Part shown: positions 17,290 to 25,097 of the stretch, in pieces | How the letters are laid out: each line of letters begins with the position of its first letter | Numbering within the stretch: position 1 is the stretch's first letter | Source of the DNA: Achromobacter piechaudii NBRC 102461 | GTDB lineage: Bacteria > Pseudomonadota > Gammaproteobacteria > Burkholderiales > Burkholderiaceae_B | Length of the DNA: 64,000 nucleotides | Direction: 5' to 3' | Assembly (NCBI RefSeq): GCF_001571245.1 | Contig: NZ_BCTK01000001.1 | Coordinates: 372,001-436,000 of the forward strand | Made by a program: the position numbers and the translations under genes | The notes under the pieces: generated by a model | Seen by the model: only the letters and a program-made list of their open reading frames with translations | What the model was told of the DNA's origin: nothing | Databases searched by the model: none

Positions 17290-17520
17290 TCAGCGCGCCG
17301 CCGTGTTTACGGCCAGCATCGCGGGCGTCGCGGCGTCTGCCTTGGGCGGCGATCGTGGCGGACCCTTGGGCGTAGGCGCTTTGGGGCTGCCCCGGGGCGC
17401 GGTCGCAGGAGCGGGCGTCGAGGCGGGCGGCCTGGACGCTTCGGCCAGCAGGGTTTGCGGCAAGGCAAAGCCATCGAGCGGCGCCAGCAGCGCCTGCACA
17501 TCAAGAGCGGCGTACTGCAT
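17290..17520 (-). pseudogene. Probable N-terminal stub of tssA (vasJ)
   Basis: The frame starts with ATG at 17520, overlapping the vasI stop as TGATG, a normal translational coupling. It reads MQYAALDVQALLAPLDG, resembling the first residues of TssA (ImpA_N: LDVxALLAPIS). After residue ~17 the similarity stops, and the remaining ~60 residues are Pro/Ala/Lys-rich with no recognisable domain. A full TssA is about 350-550 residues. In vasG-vasH-vasI-vasJ-vasK operons vasJ/tssA follows vasI, so position and start agree with a truncated tssA. The identification rests on a short segment and on synteny. Confidence 0.5.
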
Positions 17521-18251
17521 CACCAGTGACATGCCTCGCGTTGACGCGACAGCAATGCTTGCAGGCCTGTGGCGTCGAACGCCAGGCCATTGACCGGCGC
17601 ATAGTCGCTTTCCAGGCGCAACCGCGTGCCGGCCACGAATGGCCGCAACTGCTCGATGGCGACCAGCCCACGCCCGGCGTCGGCCACATTGCCTTCGTCC
17701 AGCACGCGCCAGGGCCGTGCGGGCGACAAGGGCCGATCGTCCATGTACAGCTGCACCGTCATCTGATGGCGTTCGAAAGGCCGTTCGGTCAACAGTTGCA
17801 GGCGCGAAATGTTGGACAGGCAGGTGATCGCCAGATAGATCGGCGGACGCATGTTCAGCGCGGGCGCGGAAATGACCACGCGCTGCTGCCCTGATGGCGG
17901 CTCGTTCGAATCGCTTATCAGGAAGGTCCGGTCTCCTTCGGTTCGAGCCGCTTCGTTTTGCCGGACGATGTCGGCAGCGCGGGTCGAAGGCGGCAGCAAC
18001 TGCGCCGATGCGTCGGGGGCGGCCTGGTTCGCGGGCGCGGTTGACGAGCTGGCGGTCGGATCCACCGCAACGCTGCGCCGATAGCTGTTGCTAGGCGCGG
18101 GCGGCGTGCCCGCCGCTAAATCGAAGCAAGCGAGTCTTTCGACTGCGGACACAATGGCCGTGCATTCGCGCGCGGACGCCTCGATGTTGTCGGCCGCCTG
18201 TCCAGCGGGCGCAGCCAGCATCAGCAATACCAGAGGGGTAGCGAGTTTCAT
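17520..18251 (-). CDS. vasI: Type VI secretion-associated protein VasI
   Basis: A 243-residue periplasmic protein: signal peptide MKLATPLVLLMLAAPAGQA, then the VasI opening ECTAIVSAVERLACFDLAAG. A Ser/Pro/Ala linker (residues 55-90) precedes a C-terminal beta domain (LISDSNEPPSGQQRVVISAP, AITCLSNISRLQLLTERPF, DYAPVNGLAFDATGLQALL). This is the T6SS-associated VasI family, found between vasH and tssA in type VI clusters. ATG at 18251 overlaps the preceding frame's stop (ATGA). It appears intact although both neighbours are truncated and no other T6SS gene is in view. It may be non-functional in practice. Confidence 0.75.
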   Translation of the reverse strand: MKLATPLVLLMLAAPAGQAADNIEASARECTAIVSAVERLACFDLAAGTPPAPSNSYRRSVAVDPTASSSTAPANQAAPDASAQLLPPSTRAADIVRQNEAARTEGDRTFLISDSNEPPSGQQRVVISAPALNMRPPIYLAITCLSNISRLQLLTERPFERHQMTVQLYMDDRPLSPARPWRVLDEGNVADAGRGLVAIEQLRPFVAGTRLRLESDYAPVNGLAFDATGLQALLSRQREACHW

Positions 18252-18700
18252 GAAGTGTGGTCCTCCCGATCCAGATTCCACGCCTGACAGCGGCGCGCCA
18301 ACGTACGTTTTGGGATGCCCAGGCTTGGGGCTGCCCGGCTGCGAGACCCGTTGACTTGCCGCAAGCGCGCCCGGATCACAAAGCTCTGAAAGGCATCCAT
18401 GGCCTGTGGCAGCTTGTCGGTGTGCAGCAGGCCGTGCAGCAGGTCCGCGCCAGCGGCATGGCCGGGCAGGGACGGCGCCTCGGCCTGCGTCAGCTCAAGC
18501 GCTTCGGCTGCCGGCGTCTCGCGCATGGCGCGCTGGTAGCGCGCGTCGTCCGCGGCATCGACAGCTGCCGCCGATTGCACGCGCGCGACGGTGATCTCGG
18601 CGCAATGCTGGCTGATGCAAAGGCTGGTGGCCTCTTCCACCGCCTGACGACAAACGGGGCTCAAGCGATCGATCAGGGAGGCGAGATCAATTCTGATCAT
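18248..18700 (-). pseudogene. ClpV (TssH) - VasH deletion chimera
   Basis: A 150-residue frame from ATG 18700 (AAAGGG upstream). Residues 1-40, MIRIDLASLIDRLSPVCRQA through EEATSLCISQHCAEITVA, match the start of ClpV/TssH, the T6SS sheath-disassembly ATPase (~870 residues). Residues about 105-147, with AFQSFVIRARLRQVNGSRSR and LGIPKRTLARRCQAWNL, match the Fis-type helix-turn-helix at the end of VasH, the sigma-54 activator that follows clpV. The middle is unrelated filler. No AAA domain of either protein remains. The simplest reading is an in-frame deletion joining the 5' end of clpV to the 3' end of vasH. Its stop still overlaps the vasI start by four bases, as in the intact operon. Confidence 0.65.
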
Positions 18701-18828
18701 GACACGGACCCTTTCAGACAAAGAGGTAATCCGCCACAAGACCATGCCGCCATTTTTATTTCCATAGGAAGAATCAGAAAGCGGGGAGTTTTGCGGTAAG
18801 TACTAAGCGAATCCGCGCTCCTTGACGA

Positions 18829-19131
18829 ATGTTCCTGCGTTTTCTTATTCCTCCTATTGCGACCTCGTGGCGCGGCCTCCCCGCCGAACTCACCGACGCC
18901 ATGGTCGTAGGCCGCCCCGAACGCGTGGACTGGCTGCGCTATTGCGCTCCCTACACCAAGGTCCACAAAAACCCCATCAACCGGCAGTTCACCGGCTGGG
19001 GCTGGCGCAAGTCAAAAGTCCCGTTCCGACCCACGAAGTTCAGCCGCGAACCCTGGACCAAGCGCGCGTTTGAGCAATGGGACGCCATTAAGGTTCTGGC
19101 GAAGGTCCATCGTCCGGACTGCCGTCCGTTA
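18829..19131 (+). pseudogene. Tryptophan-rich fragment, possibly a Tla3/DUF2875-like C-terminus
   Basis: From about 18829 the + frame reads a protein-like stretch with PAELTDAMVVGRPERVDWLR, KVHKNPINRQFTGWGWRKSK and REPWTKRAFEQWDAIKVLAK, ending VHRP. After about 19131 the same frame becomes low-complexity and runs into the Hsp70 gene. High Trp content and ordered hydrophobics suggest true coding rather than a shadow. The closing W-to-HRP segment reminds me of DUF2875 (type VI lipase adaptor Tla3) proteins, but that is uncertain. No start or promoter is convincing. The rest of the 495-bp gap between the ClpV-VasH chimera and the Hsp70 gene holds nothing else that I can name. Confidence 0.35.
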
Positions 19132-19195
19132 CGCCCTCCCGCGAGCGAAGCGAGTACACTTGTCCGCCGTTTTGCTTTCAGCCCCAGAATTCTCC

Positions 19196-20449
19196 ATGAT
19201 CTCCACCGCATGCGGCGTCGACTTCGGCACGTCCAACTCCACCGTAGGCTGGAGCCGCCCCGACCAGCGCGCGCTTCTCGCCCTGGAAGATGGCAAGACC
19301 ACCTTGCCATCGGCCATTTTTTTCCATGACGAAGACGCTGAGGTCAGCTATGGCCGCGCGGCGATTTCCGATTACCTGGCGGGCTATGACGGACGCTTGA
19401 TGCGTTCGATGAAAAGCCTGCTGGGCAGTTCGCTCATCGATGGCTCGACGGAAGTGCAGGGGCGCTCCATTCCGTTTCGCGTGTTGTTGACCCGCTTCAT
19501 CGCCGAGCTGAAGCGACGCGCTGAAACGGCCGCTGGCCGCGATTTCACGCGTGCGGTGCTGGGCCGGCCGGTGTTCTTTGTCGATGACAACGAGACCGCC
19601 GACCAGACCGCCCAGGACACGCTGGGAGAGATCGCGCGCAGCGTGGGATTCACCGACATCGAATTCCAGTTCGAACCGCTGGCCGCCGCGTTCGATTACG
19701 AATCTCAGATTGATCGTGAAGAATTGGTGCTGGTCATCGACATCGGCGGGGGGACGTCAGACTTTACGTTGATCCGCCTGGGTCCTGGCCGTGCTGCCAA
19801 GGCGGATCGGCGCGAGGACATCCTGGCTTACGGCGGCGTGCATATCGGCGGCGTGGATTTCGACAAGCAACTGAGCCTGGCGCACGTCATGCCTTTGCTG
19901 GGCCTGGGCAGCCAACTGCGCAGCGGCAAGGATGTGCCGTCCACGCAATACGGCAACCTGGCGTGCTGGCACACCATCAACCAGGCGTACACCCGCAAGG
20001 CGGCCGAGCATTTTGCGTACATCCGCGCCGAAGCCGGCGACCGTGACAAGATCGACCTGCTGTTGAACCTGGTCAAGCAGCGCGCCGGCCACTGGGTGGC
20101 GGTGCAGGTGGAAGAGGCCAAGATTGCCCTGTCGGAAAATCCGGCGGCGCGCATCGATCTGTCGCGCGTCGCGCCTGATCTGGCGGTGGACGTGTCGCGG
20201 GCCTCGTTCGATGCCTGCGTAGGCCGCTTGATCGAGAAAGTCGAAACCACCGTAGGCGCGCTGTTGCGCGATGCGGGCGTGGCAACGACGGACGTCGATA
20301 CGGTATTTTTCACGGGCGGTTCCAGCCGCGTGCCGCGCTTGCGCGAGACGGTATCGGCACTGGTGCCGGGCGCGCGCAGCGTGGAAGGCGACTTGTTCGG
20401 CAGCATCGGCGCGGGCCTGGCGCTGGACGCCAAGCGCAAGTTCGATTGA
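19196..20449 (+). CDS. Hsp70-family protein (YegD-like)
   Basis: A 417-residue actin-like ATPase. It has the phosphate-1 motif CGVDFGTSNSTVG at residues 6-18, phosphate-2 VLVIDIGGGTSDFTLI near residue 180, and the adenosine motif VFFTGGSSRVPRLRE near 370, all in Hsp70 order. The ~150-residue peptide-binding lid of DnaK is missing, so the chain stops soon after the nucleotide-binding domain, as in E. coli YegD. ATG at 19196 begins directly before the first strand; the frame is open upstream to 19070 but overlaps unrelated sequence. The client is unknown. Confidence 0.9.
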   Translation: MISTACGVDFGTSNSTVGWSRPDQRALLALEDGKTTLPSAIFFHDEDAEVSYGRAAISDYLAGYDGRLMRSMKSLLGSSLIDGSTEVQGRSIPFRVLLTRFIAELKRRAETAAGRDFTRAVLGRPVFFVDDNETADQTAQDTLGEIARSVGFTDIEFQFEPLAAAFDYESQIDREELVLVIDIGGGTSDFTLIRLGPGRAAKADRREDILAYGGVHIGGVDFDKQLSLAHVMPLLGLGSQLRSGKDVPSTQYGNLACWHTINQAYTRKAAEHFAYIRAEAGDRDKIDLLLNLVKQRAGHWVAVQVEEAKIALSENPAARIDLSRVAPDLAVDVSRASFDACVGRLIEKVETTVGALLRDAGVATTDVDTVFFTGGSSRVPRLRETVSALVPGARSVEGDLFGSIGAGLALDAKRKFD

Positions 20450-20557
20450 GCCGTCGGCGGGGCTTGCGGCTGCGTGGCGCGCGGCGGCGATGGTAAGCTG
20501 CCTTGCTTGCCCGAGGCGGCCCGTCGGCCGCCTGCTTCAATAGACCCAGACGCCGTC

Positions 20558-21154
20558 ATGACCCGCCCCTCTGCTCAAAGCGACAATCATCTTGTTGAAA
20601 CGCTGGTAACCAGCGAAGCGCCCTTTGAGGGCAGCTTTCTGAAGGTCCGCCGCGATACCGTCAGCTTGCCCAACGGCCACACGGCCACGCGCGAGTACAT
20701 CGTGCACCCCGGCGCGGTGGTGGTGATTCCCTTGATGGATGACGGCCGCGTCTTGCTGGAGCGCCAGTTTCGCTACCCCATCGGCCGTGTCATGACCGAG
20801 TTTCCCGCTGGCAAGCTGGATCCGGGCGAAGACCCCTTGGTTTGCGGCAAGCGCGAATTGCTTGAAGAAACCGGCTACACGGCCGACCAGTGGGCGCATG
20901 CGGGCGCCTTGCACCTGGCCATCGCCTATTCCACCGAAATCATCCACATCTTCTTTGCGCGCGGTCTGCGGGCCGGGCCTCGGCAACTGGATCAGGACGA
21001 ATTCCTGGACGTGATCAGCGCCGACCCCGCCGAGCTGCTGGCGGCATGCAGTCGCGGTGAGGTCACGGACGCCAAGACGCTGACTTGCGTGCTGTGGATG
21101 CAGAACGTCCTGTCGGGCGCGTGGCAGTTGGAGTGGCAGGACAATCAGGGCTGA
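20558..21154 (+). CDS. ADP-ribose pyrophosphatase (NUDIX hydrolase)
   Basis: A 198-residue NUDIX enzyme expected to hydrolyse ADP-ribose to AMP and ribose 5-phosphate. The Nudix box reads GKLDPGEDPLVCGKRELLEE followed by TGY (G-x5-E-x7-RELxEETG), complete. Upstream, REYIVHPGAVVVIPLMDDGRVLLERQFRYPIGR is the usual ADP-ribose pyrophosphatase N-terminal region, and EFPAGKLDPGE is characteristic of that subfamily. ATG at 20558 is chosen, though no strong ribosome-binding site is seen. Six bases separate it from the ferredoxin gene, so the two are likely cotranscribed. Confidence 0.92.
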   Translation: MTRPSAQSDNHLVETLVTSEAPFEGSFLKVRRDTVSLPNGHTATREYIVHPGAVVVIPLMDDGRVLLERQFRYPIGRVMTEFPAGKLDPGEDPLVCGKRELLEETGYTADQWAHAGALHLAIAYSTEIIHIFFARGLRAGPRQLDQDEFLDVISADPAELLAACSRGEVTDAKTLTCVLWMQNVLSGAWQLEWQDNQG

Positions 21155-21160
21155 GTCACC

Positions 21161-21493
21161 ATGTCCGCATTTCCCGTCCTGATTCAACCGGCCGGCTTGC
21201 GCTTTGACGCAGCGGCGGATACGTCGGTGCTGCTTGCGGCGCAGGCTGCGGGCATCAAGCTGCCCAGCTCTTGCCGCAACGGAACGTGCCGCGCCTGCCT
21301 GTGCCTGCTGCTGGAGGGTTCGGTGACGTATTCCGTCGAGTGGCCGGGGCTGTCGCGGGACGAAAAGGAAGAGGGATGGATTCTGCCCTGCGTTGCCCGG
21401 GCTACGTCACCGCTTGAGATCCAGGCGCCGCTTGCCGCGCCGCTGGAACCTGCCGCGCCCGTCGTGCGGCCGCTTACCGGTGCGCGGCGCTAG
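21161..21493 (+). CDS. 2Fe-2S ferredoxin
   Basis: A 110-residue plant-type [2Fe-2S] ferredoxin. Cluster ligands are visible as C38, C43 and C46 in SSCRNGTCRAC, and C77 in WILPC, giving the C-x4-C-x2-C...C spacing. The C-terminal 30 residues are a Pro/Ala-rich tail beyond the usual fold. It follows the ADP-ribose pyrophosphatase gene by six bases. The electron partner is not encoded nearby. Confidence 0.9.
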   Translation: MSAFPVLIQPAGLRFDAAADTSVLLAAQAAGIKLPSSCRNGTCRACLCLLLEGSVTYSVEWPGLSRDEKEEGWILPCVARATSPLEIQAPLAAPLEPAAPVVRPLTGARR

Positions 21494-21553
21494 AAGTTTT
21501 TCGTGGGTCGGTAAGCGTAGGGGGCGATGGCTGGCGGACCAGTGATTCGGCCG

Positions 21554-22009
21554 TCAGCGGCATGCGCTTTGCCTTAGCCCCGCCAGGGGCGCCAACGCAG
21601 CGGCCATTCCCGCCGTCATGCCCAGCACCAAACCGGCAAAGGGCGGACCCGCCAGCGTCTGCGCCGCCAGCACGCCCAGCCTTGCCCCCAGCACCATGCC
21701 GACCGCCATGAGCACGGCGCAACCCAGGCGGCCGATCATGGCGGGCGCGCCGGGCCACGGCGCCAACGCTGCCAGCGCCATTGTGGCGGTGGTGGCGGGC
21801 ATGAGCACGGCGTGGCGCCAAGCCATGTCCCACCAGCCGCCGGGCGCGCCGCATTCACTGGCCAGCAAGGGCGCGGGCGTTCGTTGTGTATCGATCAACA
21901 GCCCGATCAGCATCGCCGCCACGCAGGCGAGCCATAGGCTGGCCAGCGCGCGGGCCGCGTTAGCCGCAGGCGCTGCAATGCGACGGCGCGGCGTCGTCGT
22001 ACCGGTCAT
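21554..22009 (-). CDS. Hypothetical membrane protein
   Basis: A 151-residue hydrophobic protein with about four transmembrane segments: LASLWLACVAAMLIGLLI (23-40), LMPATTATMALAALAPW (69-85), LGCAVLMAVGMVLGARLGVL (94-113) and AGLVLGMTAGMAAALAPLAG (124-143). The N-terminus is basic (inside). The start ATG at 22009 lies inside the end of the DUF899 gene, a 50-bp overlap in another frame, which suggests cotranslation. No family is recognised; the profile is reminiscent of small DUF-type inner-membrane proteins. Confidence 0.6.
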   Translation of the reverse strand: MTGTTTPRRRIAAPAANAARALASLWLACVAAMLIGLLIDTQRTPAPLLASECGAPGGWWDMAWRHAVLMPATTATMALAALAPWPGAPAMIGRLGCAVLMAVGMVLGARLGVLAAQTLAGPPFAGLVLGMTAGMAAALAPLAGLRQSACR

Positions 22010-22661
22010 GATGGCGTACCCAGTCGCCCAGGTTGAAATGTGGGCCGTGTTCGTTGCGGCCCAGCGGGGCGAACTCCAGATAGTTGTACGCGCCTACCAA
22101 GCGCTCCACGCCGCGTTCAAAGGTCGAGTAGGTGTGGAAGATCTCGCCGTCCGGATCGCGAAAGAAAGCGCTGACGCCGGAACGTTCCTGAACGCTGCCA
22201 TCGGCTTGCGTCACCGATGCCTGCATGTCGACATTGAAATCGCAGCCTTCGGACGACAGCCAGGGAAAGCGCCAAGCCATGCGTTGCTTGAACGTCCGCA
22301 ATTTGGCGAGCGGCGCGCGCGATACCGCCACCACCGCCACGTCGTGGTGGGACAGGTGCACGCGCGCGGCGTCCAGGTGGTCGACAAGGAATGAGCAGCC
22401 GACGCATCCTTCCCGCCAGTCGGGGTCGTACATGAAGTGGTAGACGATCAGTTGGCTGTTGCCGTTGAATAGGTCTGCCAAGCCCACGGGCCCGGTTTCG
22501 CCCTGAAAGGAATAGGGTTTGTCGACGCGTACCCAGGGCAGGTCCAGGCGTTCGCGCGCGAGCGCGTCCTGGCTGCGGGTCAGCGCTTTTTCGCGGGCCA
22601 GCAACGCCAGACGCGCGGCTTCCCATTCGGGGCGGGATACGACTTCGTGCTTGGTTTGCAT
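21960..22661 (-). CDS. DUF899 family thioredoxin-like protein
   Basis: A 233-residue protein of the DUF899 family. It shows KALTRSQDALARERLDLPWV, the YHFMYDPDWREGCVGCSFLVD region with a C-x2-C at the position of the thioredoxin active site, and the RSGVSAFFRDPDGEIFHTYS and DDAAPSHCSACG tail. The family has a thioredoxin-like fold and is commonly found next to SRPBCC and ArsR genes, as here. The enzymatic role is unknown. It follows the SRPBCC gene by 54 bp on the same strand, so an operon ArsR-SRPBCC-DUF899-membrane protein is likely. Confidence 0.9.
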   Translation of the reverse strand: MQTKHEVVSRPEWEAARLALLAREKALTRSQDALARERLDLPWVRVDKPYSFQGETGPVGLADLFNGNSQLIVYHFMYDPDWREGCVGCSFLVDHLDAARVHLSHHDVAVVAVSRAPLAKLRTFKQRMAWRFPWLSSEGCDFNVDMQASVTQADGSVQERSGVSAFFRDPDGEIFHTYSTFERGVERLVGAYNYLEFAPLGRNEHGPHFNLGDWVRHHDRYDDAAPSHCSACG

Positions 22662-22715
22662 GCTGCGGCTCCTTGAAGGCGGGCCAAAGAGGCCCGCGAG
22701 ACGGCAAGCGGCGGC

Positions 22716-23177
22716 TCAGAGCGGGCTTGCCAGGTGATCCGCCAGCCGATCCATGGCGCCCAGCCAGCCAGTTTCATGGCCATCACGGGTGACTTGATCG
22801 ACGAACGGGGTTTGCAGGAAGGCAAGCTCGGTGCCTGCCTGCGCGGGGGTGAATTCAAGGGTGATCAACGAGGTTTCGTCCGGCGTATCGCGCCAGGCCC
22901 AGGTGAACACCAGCCGGCGCAGGGGCTGGACCTCCTGGTAGACGCCGCTGGCGTAATGCGCCTGGCCGTCTTCCGTCACGAATCCCACCTGATACTCGCC
23001 GCCCACGCGCACATCGGTATCGGCCTGCAACACGCGCTGGGTGCCAGCGGGACCGAACCATTTCATCAGCGCTTGCGGGTCGGTCCAGGCGCGCCAGACC
23101 CGCTCGGGCGAGGCGGCGAAGTGGCGGGTGAGTCGCAATTCGAGGGGGCCGTCGGCGTGGGGGAAGTTGGGGGGCAT
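22716..23177 (-). CDS. SRPBCC (AHSA1-like) domain protein
   Basis: A 153-residue single-domain protein of the AHSA1-like SRPBCC group: LELRLTRHFAASPERVWRAW at the start, a hydrophobic-pocket pattern YQVGFVTEDGQAHYASGVYQ, and ending HETGWLGAMDRLADHL. Members bind hydrophobic ligands and are often cotranscribed with an ArsR regulator. ATG at 23177 has GAGGAG just upstream. The start lies 112 bp inside the upstream ArsR frame. The natural ligand is not known. Confidence 0.9.
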   Translation of the reverse strand: MPPNFPHADGPLELRLTRHFAASPERVWRAWTDPQALMKWFGPAGTQRVLQADTDVRVGGEYQVGFVTEDGQAHYASGVYQEVQPLRRLVFTWAWRDTPDETSLITLEFTPAQAGTELAFLQTPFVDQVTRDGHETGWLGAMDRLADHLASPL

Positions 23178-23515
23178 GGATGTATCTCCTCGTCGTGATA
23201 CAGGTATCGGGCCAGCGAATCCAGTTGGCCGGTCCAGAATTTTTCGTAGCGCGCCAACCAGTTGGAGGCCACTTGCATGGGCTCGGCCGACAGAGTGCAG
23301 CTGACCACGCGCCCGTCCTTGGCCCTCGCGATCAGGCCGGCATCCTCCAGCACCCGCAGATGTTTCAGGAATGCGGGCAGCGACATCGCGTGCGGGCGGG
23401 CCAGTTCGCTGACCGACGCGGTGCCCTGTTCCAGGTCGGCCAGCACCCGGCGTCGGGTGCCGTCCGCCAGGGCGGAAAAAATTCTGTCCAGCGCGGTGTC
23501 GTTTAAGTTAACCAT
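23066..23515 (-). CDS. ArsR-family helix-turn-helix regulator
   Basis: A 149-residue frame whose first ~112 residues form an ArsR winged helix: LDRIFSALADGTRRRVLADL, SVSELARPHAMSLPAFLKHL as recognition helix, then wing DGRVVSCTLS and WLARYEKFWTGQLDSLARYL. It has no metal-binding cysteine motif, as expected for the SRPBCC-associated type. The last ~37 residues (Pro/Ser/Thr-rich) are read through the start of the SRPBCC gene in another frame and look like an accidental extension after loss of a stop. A perfect palindrome overlaps the start codon, consistent with autorepression. Confidence 0.88.
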   Translation of the reverse strand: MVNLNDTALDRIFSALADGTRRRVLADLEQGTASVSELARPHAMSLPAFLKHLRVLEDAGLIARAKDGRVVSCTLSAEPMQVASNWLARYEKFWTGQLDSLARYLYHDEEIHPCPPTSPTPTAPSNCDSPATSPPRPSGSGAPGPTRKR

Positions 23516-23523
23516 AAGGTTAA
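23508..23523. promoter_or_regulatory. Palindrome over the ArsR start codon (likely operator)
   Basis: TTAACC-ATAA-GGTTAA is a perfect 6-4-6 inverted repeat, and the ATG at 23513-23515 falls inside it. An AT-rich palindrome at the start of an ArsR gene is a natural autoregulatory site. No conventional ribosome-binding site precedes the ATG. Confidence 0.6.
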
Positions 23524-23540
23524 GTATCTGCCCGTGAAAG

Positions 23541-23559
23541 GGCCGGCGTCAAGCCGGCC
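23541..23559 (-). terminator. Hairpin after the MFS gene
   Basis: GGCCGGC-GTCAA-GCCGGCC is a 7-bp perfect stem between the MFS stop and the ArsR start on the same strand. The minus-strand T-run is weak (CCCTTTC), so it is a possible rather than clear terminator. Confidence 0.5.
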
Positions 23560-23578
23560 GCATACGGAATTTCCCTAG

Positions 23579-24880
23579 TCAGTCGTGGCGGTGCATGGCG
23601 GATTGGTGCTTGGTGTCGCGCATCGTGGCGTACACGAGCAGTGACACGAAGATCACGCCGGCCAGGTAGTAGTAGAACCACTGCTCATGGCCTTGCTGCT
23701 TGAAGAACAGCGCGATGGCCGGCGCCGTGCCGCCGAAGATCGATACCGTGACAGCGTATGGAACCGCCACGCCGGTGGCGCGGATGTTGGTGGGAAACAA
23801 TTCTGCCTTCACCACGGCGTTGATCGACGTATAGCCGGCCGTGAACACCCAGGCCCCACAGATCAGCAGGAAGGCGATGAACGGCGAGCGGGTGTGCGAC
23901 AAGGTCATCAGGATGGGCACCGTCAACGCGGCGCCCGCGACACCGAAGAAAATCAACAGCGGCTTGCGGCCGATCTTGTCGGACAGGGCGCCGTACAGCG
24001 GTTGCAGGATCAACGCGAAGATCAGCGAGCCCGCGATGATGTAGGTGGTGGTGATGTCCGTGAATCCGGATGTCTGCCGCACGAACGTCTGCATATAGGT
24101 GGTGAACGTATAGAAGGCGGCTGTACCGCCCGCCGTCAGGCCCACCACGATGGCGACTTCACGCGGATACTTCGTCAAGCCGCGCAGCGAGCTGGTCTTC
24201 GGCTTGGTCTTCTGGGCCTCTTTGTACGAGTCGGTCTCGGGCATGTCGCGCCGCATGAGCGCCGTCACGATGGCCAGCAGCGCGCCGATCACGAAGGGAA
24301 TGCGCCAGCCCCATTGCACCAGCTGTTCGTGCGTCAGGAACACGTTCTGCAACAGCAGCAGCACCAGGATCGCGCAAAGCTGGCCGCCGATCAGCGTGAC
24401 GTACTGGAAGCTGGAATAGAAGCCGCGATGTTCGGGGTCGGCGATCTCGGTCAGGTACGTGGCGCTGGCGCCGTACTCGCCGCCCAGGCTCAATCCTTCG
24501 ATCACGCGCGCCAGCGCCAGCAGCGCGGGCGCGGCCAGCCCGATCGTGGTGTAGGTGGGCGTGACCGCGATGATGAGCGAGCCTACGCACATCATCCCCA
24601 CGGATACCATCAACGAGATGCGCCGCCCGTGGCGGTCGGCAAGGTGGCCGAACAGCCAGCCGCCCAAGGGCCGCACGATGAAGCCGGCCGCAAAGAGCGT
24701 GGCGGCATTCAACTGCTGGACGACGGGATCGTGCGAGGGGAAAAAGGCGGGCGCGAAATACAGGGCGAAGGCGGTGTAGGCGTAGAAGTCGTACCACTCG
24801 ACCAGATTGCCCATGGAGCCGACGAAGATGGCCTTGATGCGCCGTTTTGCGTCGGGCATGGCCAGATACGTTTGCGTCAT
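23579..24880 (-). CDS. MFS metabolite:H+ symporter (KgtP / ShiA-like)
   Basis: A 433-residue inner-membrane transporter with twelve predicted helices. The opening FVGSMGNLVEWYDFYAYTAF and the loop motif GWLFGHLADRHGRRISLM are diagnostic of the metabolite:H+ symporter branch (alpha-ketoglutarate, shikimate, proline/betaine or citrate permeases). GLSLGGEYGASATYLTE and LYGALSDKIGRKP are also conserved. The substrate within the branch is not readable. The start at 24880 is normal. It is monocistronic as far as can be seen. Confidence 0.92.
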   Translation of the reverse strand: MTQTYLAMPDAKRRIKAIFVGSMGNLVEWYDFYAYTAFALYFAPAFFPSHDPVVQQLNAATLFAAGFIVRPLGGWLFGHLADRHGRRISLMVSVGMMCVGSLIIAVTPTYTTIGLAAPALLALARVIEGLSLGGEYGASATYLTEIADPEHRGFYSSFQYVTLIGGQLCAILVLLLLQNVFLTHEQLVQWGWRIPFVIGALLAIVTALMRRDMPETDSYKEAQKTKPKTSSLRGLTKYPREVAIVVGLTAGGTAAFYTFTTYMQTFVRQTSGFTDITTTYIIAGSLIFALILQPLYGALSDKIGRKPLLIFFGVAGAALTVPILMTLSHTRSPFIAFLLICGAWVFTAGYTSINAVVKAELFPTNIRATGVAVPYAVTVSIFGGTAPAIALFFKQQGHEQWFYYYLAGVIFVSLLVYATMRDTKHQSAMHRHD

Positions 24881-25097
24881 GACTGTTCTCGATATGAGCC
24901 TGTCGGGGGTCGCCGGACACGCGAGCGCGCCTTGTCCTCGCCCGTCAAGATCGCAAGGTCAGCCGCGAAATGGAACACGCATGGGCGTTATCTTGCGCCA
25001 GCCCGCAGCGAAATGCACGCGTTGGCGACTCGCCGGTTTTCAGATTTCGGTCAGGTATGCCGCTTGCCGGGGCGGCGCGTGGCGGGGGGGCGCGAGG

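Noticed and set aside
18829-19329. Full 166-residue protein
   Set aside because: Only the first ~100 residues are protein-like; the rest is low-complexity and overlaps the Hsp70 start in another frame.
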